NCBI GenBank assembly: GCA_035474375.1
Contig: DATINJ010000036.1
Coordinates: 23,398 to 87,397, forward strand
DNA from: JANNPJ01 sp035474375
GTDB lineage: Bacteria; Actinomycetota; Actinomycetes; Actinomycetales; Kineosporiaceae
Length of the DNA stretch: 64,000 nucleotides
Direction of reading: 5' to 3'
Positions 58,569 to 64,000 of this stretch are shown here, one piece after another. Both the position numbers and the translations under genes were made by a program. The notes below the pieces were generated by a model. It saw only the letters and a program-made list of their open reading frames with translations, made no database searches and was not told where the DNA came from. Numbering within the stretch: the stretch's first letter is position 1; each line of letters opens with the position of its first letter.

Positions 58569-61500
58569 GTGTCACAGTCTTCCGAGCCTTCGGTCACCGA
58601 ATTCGGACCGAACGAGTGGCTGGTTGACGAGCTCTACCAGCAGTACCTGGCGGACAAGAACTCCGTCGACGCCGCCTGGTGGGAGTTCTTCGCCGACTAT
58701 CAGCCTGCGGACACTCCGCGTGGCCGTTCCAGTACCAGAGTCGTGGACAGCGCGACCGGGACGCCCCAGACCGGGGCCACCGGTAACGGCGCCCCGACCG
58801 GGAACGGCTCAGCGGCTTCGAGCGGCACCAGCACGCCGATCCAGCCGCCACAGACGTCCCGCGGCCACACCCAGCCCTCCAGTGCGACGCCGGCCCAGCA
58901 GCCGCACGCGTCCCCGTCGGCCACCAGCCCAAGCGCCGCCCCGGCCGGGCAGGCAGGTCAGCTCCCGCCGGCCGCGCGTCTGCCCCGGGACGTCGCGATG
59001 CCCGCGGTCGAACCGAAGGTGGCCCGGGAGGCCGAGGTCACCCGGCTGAAGGGCCCGGCCGGGCGAGTGGTCACCAATATGGAAGCCAGCCTGGAGGTGC
59101 CGACCGCGACCAGCGTCCGGGCCATCCCGGCGAAGCTGCTGATCGACAACCGGGTCGTGATCAACAACCACCTGAAGCGTTCCCGTGGCGGCAAGGTCTC
59201 GTTCACCCACCTGATCGGCTTCGCGCTGGTCGAGGCGCTCGAGCTGATGCCGGAGATGAACGCCAGCTACGTCGAGGACGAGGGCAAGCCGGCGATCGTC
59301 CGGCCGGCGCACATCAACATCGGCATCGCCGTCGACCTGACCAAGCCGGACGGCACCCGCCAGTTGCTGGTCCCGAATGTCCGGCATTGCGAAGGCATGG
59401 ACTTCGCCGAGTTCTGGGCCGCCTACGAGGACCTGATCCGTCGTACCCGGACGAACAAGCTGGGTGCGGACGACTTCGCCGGCACCACCATGAGCCTGAC
59501 CAACCCGGGCACGATCGGCACCGTGCATTCCGTGCCGCGGCTGATGAAGGGCCAAGGCGCGATCATCGGCGTCGGCGCGATGGACTACCCGGCCGAGTAC
59601 CAGGGCGCCTCCGAGGAGACCCTGGCCCGGCTGGCGGTCAGCAAGGTGATGACGCTCACGTCCACCTACGACCACCGGATCATCCAGGGCGCCCAGTCCG
59701 GAGACTTCCTCCGGGTGGTGCACAGCAAGCTGCTCGGCGAGGACGGCTTCTACGACCGGATCTTCCACGCCCTGCGGATCCCGTACGAGCCGATCCGCTG
59801 GGTTCGGGACATCTCGGTGTCGCACGACGACGACATCAACAAGACCGCCCGGGTGCAGGAACTGATCCACGCCTACCGGGTCCGCGGTCACCTGATGGCC
59901 GACACCGACCCGCTGGAATACAAGCAGCGCCGGCACCCCGACCTCGACGTCACCACGCACGGGCTGACCCTGTGGGACCTCGAGCGGGAGGTTCCCACCG
60001 GCGGTTTCGGCGGCAAGCCGGTGATGAAGCTGCGGCACATCCTCGGAGTGCTGCGCGACACCTACTGCCGCACGGTCGGCATCGAGTACATGCACATCCA
60101 GGATCCGGAGCAGCGGCGCTGGCTGCAGGAACGGCTGGAGCGCCCGTACGCCAAGCCGTCCCGCGATGAGCAGCTTCGGGTGCTGGCCCGGCTGAACGCA
60201 GCCGAGGCGTTCGAGACCTTCCTGCAGACCAAGTTCGTCGGTCAGAAGCGGTTCAGCCTGGAGGGCGGCGAGAGCGTCATCCCGCTGCTGGACGAACTGC
60301 TGTCGGCCGCCGCGAGAGCGGAACTCGACGAGGTCTGCATCGGGATGCCGCACCGCGGCCGGCTGAACGTGCTGGCGAACATCGCCGGCAAGAGCTACGG
60401 GCAGATCTTCCGTGAGTTCGAGGGCCAGCAGGATCCGCGCAGCGTCCAGGGCTCCGGGGACGTGAAGTACCACCTCGGCACCGAGGGCCGGTTCACCGCC
60501 GATTCCGGCGAGCAGACGAAGGTCTACCTGGCCGCTAACCCCTCGCACCTGGAGGCGGTGAACCCGGTTCTGGAGGGTGTGGTCCGAGCCAAGCAGGACC
60601 GGCTCAACCGGGGCAGCGAATTCTTCTCGGTGCTGCCCGTGCTGATGCACGGTGACGCCGCGTTCGCCGGCCAGGGCGTGGTCACCGAGACCCTCAACCT
60701 GTCCCAGTTGCGTGGGTACCGCACCGGCGGAACCGTGCACGTCGTCGTCAACAACCAGGTCGGGTTCACCACCGCGCCGTCCTCCTCGCGGTCCTCGGTG
60801 TACTGCACCGATGCCGCCCGGATGATCCAGGCGCCGATCTTCCACGTGAACGGCGACGACCCGGAGGCCTGCGTCCGGGTCGCCCGGCTCGCCTTCGACT
60901 TCCGGATGGCGTTCGACAAGGACGTCGTGATCGACCTGGTCTGCTACCGCCGGCGGGGGCACAACGAGGGCGACGACCCGTCGATGACCCAGCCGCTGAT
61001 GTACAACCTGATCGAGGCCAAGCGCAGCGTTCGCAAGCTGTACACCGAGGGCCTGATCGGCCGCGGTGACATCAGCGTCGAAGAGGCCGAGCAGGCGCTT
61101 CGTGACTACCAGGGCCAGCTGGAGCGGGTCTTCGCCGAGACCCGGGAGACGGTCAACCACCCGCCGACCGCGTCCCGCGACGTCACCGCCGGTCTGGACC
61201 TGCCGCTCGCGCAGCAGCAGGACGGCCGGTTTGGAACAGCTTCCGAGCCACCAGCAACAGCGGTCACGCCCGAGGTGCTCAAGCGGATCGGGGACGCCTA
61301 CGTCTCACCGCCGCCCGGGTTCTCCGTGCACCCGAAGCTGCAGCCGCTGCTGGAGCGCCGGGCCGCGATGGCCAGCGAAGGTGGGGTCGACTGGGGCTTC
61401 GGCGAACTGCTGGCCATCGGCTCGATCCTGATGGAGGGCACGAACGTCCGACTGACCGGCCAGGACACCCGGCGGGGCACGTTCACCCAGCGGCACGCCG

Positions 61501-62405
61501 TCCTCACCGACAAGATCACTGGTGAGGAATGGACGCCGCTCACCCGGCTCAGCGAGGACCAGGGCAAGTTCTGGACGTACGACTCGCTGCTCAGCGAGTT
61601 CGCGGCGATGGGCTTCGAGTACGGCTACTCGGTGGAACGCCCGGACGCGCTGGTGCTGTGGGAAGCCCAGTTCGGTGACTTCGGCAACGGCGCGCAGACC
61701 ATCGTCGACGAGTTCATCTCCTCGTCCGAGCAGAAGTGGGGTCAGCGCTCGTCCGTCGTGCTGCTGCTGCCGCACGGCTACGAGGGCCAGGGCCCGGACC
61801 ACTCCAGCGCCCGGATCGAGCGCTACCTGCAGATGTGCGCCGAGAACAACATGACGGTCGCGCAGCCGTCCAACCCGGCGTCGTACTTCCACCTGCTGCG
61901 TCGCCAGGCCTACGCCAAGCCGCGCAAGCCGCTGATCGTCTTCACCCCGAAGTCGATGCTCCGGCTGAAGGCGGCGGCCGCACCGGTGGAGGCCTTCACC
62001 ACCGGGACGTTCCTGCCGGTGATCCCGGACTCTGAGCGTTTGAACTCGGTCGATCGGGTGCTGCTGTGCTCGGGGAAGATTTACCACGACCTGGTCGCGG
62101 AGCGGAAAAAGCGCGAGGACAGTACGACCGCGATCGTCCGGCTGGAGCAGCTCTACCCGCTCGACGTGGCCGGCATCCTCTCCGCGATCGAGCCCTACGG
62201 CCCGGCCGCACAGCTGGTCTGGGTTCAGGACGAACCCGCTAACCAGGGCCCGTGGCCGTCCATCGCGCTCAGCCTGCCGCAGGATCTGGGCGGCCGCCCG
62301 TTGCTGCGCATCTCCCGGCCGGCGTCGGCCTCACCGGCGACCGGATCCGCGAAGAAGCACCAGGCCGAGCAGGCTGCGCTGATCGCCCAGGCGTTCAATC
62401 GCTGA
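58569..62405 (+). CDS. kgd: Multifunctional 2-oxoglutarate decarboxylase/dehydrogenase E1 with fused E2 catalytic domain
   Basis: A 1278-residue actinobacterial Kgd/OdhA-type protein. Residues about 1-40 (NEWLVDELYQQYLADKNSVD) match the N-terminal E1 segment; about 50-120 is a Pro/Ser/Ala-rich linker; about 140-390 is an E2-like acyltransferase domain with His369 in STYDHRIIQG; the rest is a ThDP-dependent E1 with the usual GMPHRGRLNVL, GDAAFAGQG and GHNEGDDPS motifs. It decarboxylates 2-oxoglutarate for the TCA cycle and, in relatives, can be inhibited by OdhI/GarA. The GTG start at 58569 has AAGAAGG upstream. Confidence 0.97.
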   Translation: MSQSSEPSVTEFGPNEWLVDELYQQYLADKNSVDAAWWEFFADYQPADTPRGRSSTRVVDSATGTPQTGATGNGAPTGNGSAASSGTSTPIQPPQTSRGHTQPSSATPAQQPHASPSATSPSAAPAGQAGQLPPAARLPRDVAMPAVEPKVAREAEVTRLKGPAGRVVTNMEASLEVPTATSVRAIPAKLLIDNRVVINNHLKRSRGGKVSFTHLIGFALVEALELMPEMNASYVEDEGKPAIVRPAHINIGIAVDLTKPDGTRQLLVPNVRHCEGMDFAEFWAAYEDLIRRTRTNKLGADDFAGTTMSLTNPGTIGTVHSVPRLMKGQGAIIGVGAMDYPAEYQGASEETLARLAVSKVMTLTSTYDHRIIQGAQSGDFLRVVHSKLLGEDGFYDRIFHALRIPYEPIRWVRDISVSHDDDINKTARVQELIHAYRVRGHLMADTDPLEYKQRRHPDLDVTTHGLTLWDLEREVPTGGFGGKPVMKLRHILGVLRDTYCRTVGIEYMHIQDPEQRRWLQERLERPYAKPSRDEQLRVLARLNAAEAFETFLQTKFVGQKRFSLEGGESVIPLLDELLSAAARAELDEVCIGMPHRGRLNVLANIAGKSYGQIFREFEGQQDPRSVQGSGDVKYHLGTEGRFTADSGEQTKVYLAANPSHLEAVNPVLEGVVRAKQDRLNRGSEFFSVLPVLMHGDAAFAGQGVVTETLNLSQLRGYRTGGTVHVVVNNQVGFTTAPSSSRSSVYCTDAARMIQAPIFHVNGDDPEACVRVARLAFDFRMAFDKDVVIDLVCYRRRGHNEGDDPSMTQPLMYNLIEAKRSVRKLYTEGLIGRGDISVEEAEQALRDYQGQLERVFAETRETVNHPPTASRDVTAGLDLPLAQQQDGRFGTASEPPATAVTPEVLKRIGDAYVSPPPGFSVHPKLQPLLERRAAMASEGGVDWGFGELLAIGSILMEGTNVRLTGQDTRRGTFTQRHAVLTDKITGEEWTPLTRLSEDQGKFWTYDSLLSEFAAMGFEYGYSVERPDALVLWEAQFGDFGNGAQTIVDEFISSSEQKWGQRSSVVLLLPHGYEGQGPDHSSARIERYLQMCAENNMTVAQPSNPASYFHLLRRQAYAKPRKPLIVFTPKSMLRLKAAAAPVEAFTTGTFLPVIPDSERLNSVDRVLLCSGKIYHDLVAERKKREDSTTAIVRLEQLYPLDVAGILSAIEPYGPAAQLVWVQDEPANQGPWPSIALSLPQDLGGRPLLRISRPASASPATGSAKKHQAEQAALIAQAFNR

Positions 62406-62458
62406 TCACTTGTAGGGGGTGTGTCGATACCCTCGGTGCTCTCGGTCAGAATATCGAC

Positions 62459-62644
62459 ATGTACTTCACTGACCGAGGCATCGAGGAGTTGGCGCAGCGA
62501 CGCGGCGACGAGCAGGTGACGCTTGACTGGGTAGCCGAGCGGCTGCGCGAATTTGTCGATTTGAATCCGGACTTCGAGACGCCGGTAGAACGGCTGGCCA
62601 CCTGGCTGGCCCGGCTGGACGATGACGACGAAGAGGACCTGTGA
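62459..62644 (+). CDS. Small DUF6104-type protein
   Basis: A 61-residue acidic protein starting MYFTDRGIEELAQRRGDEQV and ending DDDDEEDL. Proteins with this beginning follow kgd in many actinobacteria (from memory of the DUF6104 group). There is no clear ribosome-binding site before ATG 62459. It lies 53 bp after kgd. Function is unknown. Confidence 0.8.
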   Translation: MYFTDRGIEELAQRRGDEQVTLDWVAERLREFVDLNPDFETPVERLATWLARLDDDDEEDL

Positions 62645-62663
62645 GCGAGCGGAGCGAGCTCAC
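62641..62663. repeat. GTGAGC/GCTCAC small interspersed palindrome
   Basis: GTGAGC and GCTCAC arms flank an 11-base GC-rich core of GAGCGGAGCGA. Closely similar GTGAGCGAGCGnAGCGAGCTCAC sequences are scattered in many high-GC actinobacterial genomes. It overlaps the stop codon of the small gene. Confidence 0.5.
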
Positions 62664-62717
62664 CAAAGGGCACAGCGTGGGGCTCGCGGCGACGACGAGC
62701 GCTAGCGAGGAGGAGGC

Positions 62718-63353
62718 GTGAGCGAACCCGGCGGCCTCCGGAACGCCGCCGCGCGCGCAAACGCTGAGCGGCGAATCTGTGTGATCGGGGATGCCCTGGT
62801 CGCCGGGATCGGTGACCCTCGGGCGCTGGGCTGGGTGGGCCGGGTGGCCGCCCGCACCCCGCAGGACGAAGTCTCGATCAGCCTCTTCACCCTCGGGGTA
62901 CCCGACGAGAGCACCGCCGAGCTGGGCAACCGCTGGTGGGAGGAGGCGAGTCGGCGCTACGGCCGAGCCGTCGCCGACTGCCGACTGGTGATCGGCTTGG
63001 GGCACGCCGACCTGGACAGCGGGCTGTCCATCCCGCGTTCCCGGCTGAACCTGGCGAACGTGCTGGACGAGGCCCACTCGCGGCGACTGCCGTGCTTTGT
63101 TGTCGGGCCACCGCCGACCGCCGACTCGGCCCGGAACGCCCAGATCGAGGAACTCGCCTTCACGTTCAGCGATGTCTGCCGACGCCGGGACGTCCCCTTC
63201 GTCGACACCTTCGCCCCGCTGTTGACCCACGAGGACTGGCTGACCGACCTGGCCGCCGGTGACGGTATCCACCCCCGCCAAGCCGGCTACGGGTTGATCG
63301 CCTGGCTGGTCCTGCACGGCGGCTGGAATGAGTGGCTGGGGCTGCCCGCGTAA
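62718..63353 (+). CDS. SGNH/GDSL-like hydrolase with Ala in place of the nucleophile
   Basis: A 211-residue protein of the SGNH fold, GTG start with GGAGGAGG upstream. Block I reads VIGDALVAG, so the catalytic Ser is Ala26. The block III Asn region is GLGHADLD, with His for Asn. The C-terminal Asp/His pair remains in GDGIHPRQAGY. The relatives near kgd in actinobacteria normally have GDS. It may be a binding protein or an inactive paralog. Confidence 0.82.
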   Translation: MSEPGGLRNAAARANAERRICVIGDALVAGIGDPRALGWVGRVAARTPQDEVSISLFTLGVPDESTAELGNRWWEEASRRYGRAVADCRLVIGLGHADLDSGLSIPRSRLNLANVLDEAHSRRLPCFVVGPPPTADSARNAQIEELAFTFSDVCRRRDVPFVDTFAPLLTHEDWLTDLAAGDGIHPRQAGYGLIAWLVLHGGWNEWLGLPA

Positions 63354-63357
63354 GGCT

Positions 63358-64000
63358 TTACGGGCGGGTGAGCACTACCTTGCCCACCACGTCGCCGGCT
63401 TCCAGGCGCTCGAAGCCTTTGCGGGCTTCTTCCAGCGGGAGCACGGTGTCGATGGTCGGGCGGACGCCGGAGCTGAGCAGGAAGCGAGCCAACCGCTCCA
63501 ACTCGTCCCGGGTTCCCATGGTGGAACCGACCACCCGCAGTTGCAGGAAGAAGATCCGGTTCAGCTCGGTCGCCTTCGGGTTGAAGCCGGACGTCGCACC
63601 GGAAATCACCACCAGCCCGCCCGGACGCAGCGAGCGAAGCGAGTGTGTCCAGGTGGCGGCGCCGACGGTCTCCATCACCGCGTCCACCCGCTCCGGCAAC
63701 CGGGCACCGGATTCGAACGCCTGCTCGGCTCCGAGTTCCAGGGCTCGGGCTCGCTTGGCCGGGTCCCGGCCCGTCACCCACATCCGCAAACCGGCCGCCT
63801 TGCCCAGGGCGGTCAGTGCGGTCGCCACCCCGCCACCCGCGCCCTGCACCAGAACCGTTGAGCCGGGCCCGAGCTGCGCCTGGGTGAAGAGCATCCGATA
63901 GGCGGTCAGCCAGGCCGTCGGGAGGCAGGCTGCCTCCTCCCAGCTGAGCCCGGCCGGCTTGGGCACCAGGTTGCGGCGCGGCACCACCACCTCGTCGGCC
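63358..64000 (-). CDS. MDR-family zinc-type/quinone oxidoreductase, 5' end beyond window
   Basis: At least 214 C-terminal residues of a medium-chain dehydrogenase/reductase; the start is beyond base 64000. The nucleotide-binding loop VLVQGAGGGVATALTAL, VTGRDPAKRARALELGA and the closing EARKGFERLEAGDVVGKVVLTRP are typical. The segment LVPKPAGLSWEEAACLPTAWLTAYRML is the family's cofactor-domain entry. The catalytic zinc ligands, if any, would be in the missing N-terminal part. It is convergent with the SGNH gene, four bp apart. Confidence 0.9.
   Translation of the reverse strand, partial: ADEVVVPRRNLVPKPAGLSWEEAACLPTAWLTAYRMLFTQAQLGPGSTVLVQGAGGGVATALTALGKAAGLRMWVTGRDPAKRARALELGAEQAFESGARLPERVDAVMETVGAATWTHSLRSLRPGGLVVISGATSGFNPKATELNRIFFLQLRVVGSTMGTRDELERLARFLLSSGVRPTIDTVLPLEEARKGFERLEAGDVVGKVVLTRP

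Noticed and set aside
58809..61160. 783-codon minus-strand frame opposite kgd
   Set aside because: Long antisense frames are common in high-GC genes; kgd motifs are complete on the plus strand.

Overview
The window is high-GC DNA from an actinobacterium. The markers are a WhiB regulator, a fused 2-oxoglutarate decarboxylase/E1 (Kgd) followed by a small DUF6104-type gene, RNase J, a DUF222/13E12-type HNH protein, a TIGR03086-type protein and CBM2-linked glycoside hydrolases. A soil or plant-litter member of the Propionibacteriales is a reasonable guess, but it is inference from gene content only. No tRNA, rRNA, CRISPR array, prophage or intact insertion sequence was seen.

Layout. (1) 1-6238, minus strand: six consecutive genes, each overlapping the next by exactly four bases (ATGA type): NodB-family deacetylase, family 2 glycosyltransferase, ATP-grasp/VOC fusion, an unrecognised protein, an MFS transporter and an amino-acid-type adenylation enzyme that runs off the left edge. 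This looks like a compact biosynthetic operon for a small amide-containing, possibly glycosylated product, and it is the best candidate for an undescribed system. Upstream lies about 600 bp of relatively AT-rich DNA with a perfect palindrome. (2) 6854-10778, plus: a TIGR03086-type protein, a membrane GGDEF-EAL protein and a small membrane protein. (3) 10809-22055, minus: a secreted plant-polymer island with GH5-CBM2, an FG-GAP protein, an expansin-CBM2, GH10-CBM2, GH3 and a streptogrisin-like protease. TGAAA-N3-TTTCA palindromes lie 157-188 bp upstream of the GH5, GH10 and GH3 genes, so they may be co-regulated. (4) 22283-25169: RNase J and a hypothetical protein, then about 700 bp without a gene that holds a large inverted repeat. 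(5) 25875-33398: a secreted beta-helix protein, an OafA-type acyltransferase, a divergent HxlR regulator/AGE-family isomerase pair, a membrane-anchored protein and a degenerate 2-hydroxyacid dehydrogenase. (6) 33580-36924: deoC with a full-length and a half-length aldehyde dehydrogenase, closed by a strong bidirectional terminator. (7) 36978-43195: an XRE-cupin regulator, an ArsR/SRPBCC pair, the HNH protein (apparently leaderless), an ECF-like sigma factor coupled to an O6-alkylguanine methyltransferase, and NDH-2. (8) 43181-46327, minus: a tryptophan-to-anthranilate operon (tryptophan dioxygenase, amidohydrolase, kynureninase). (9) 46734-54969, plus: an NDP-sugar SDR, a GT4 glycosyltransferase, a SigB/SigF-type sigma factor, WhiB and a 1563-residue pseudokinase-AAA-TPR-GAF-GGDEF protein. 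(10) 54966-64000: an M15 peptidase, two CNNM/CBS proteins, Kgd, a small protein, an SGNH-like protein lacking its serine, and the start of an MDR-type oxidoreductase.

A recurring theme is enzyme-like proteins that have lost catalytic residues: the dehydrogenase at 32397, the half aldehyde dehydrogenase at 36055, the SDR at 46734, the pseudokinase/GGDEF protein at 50278 and the SGNH protein at 62718. These calls rest on residues read directly from the sequence. Their functional consequences are inference.
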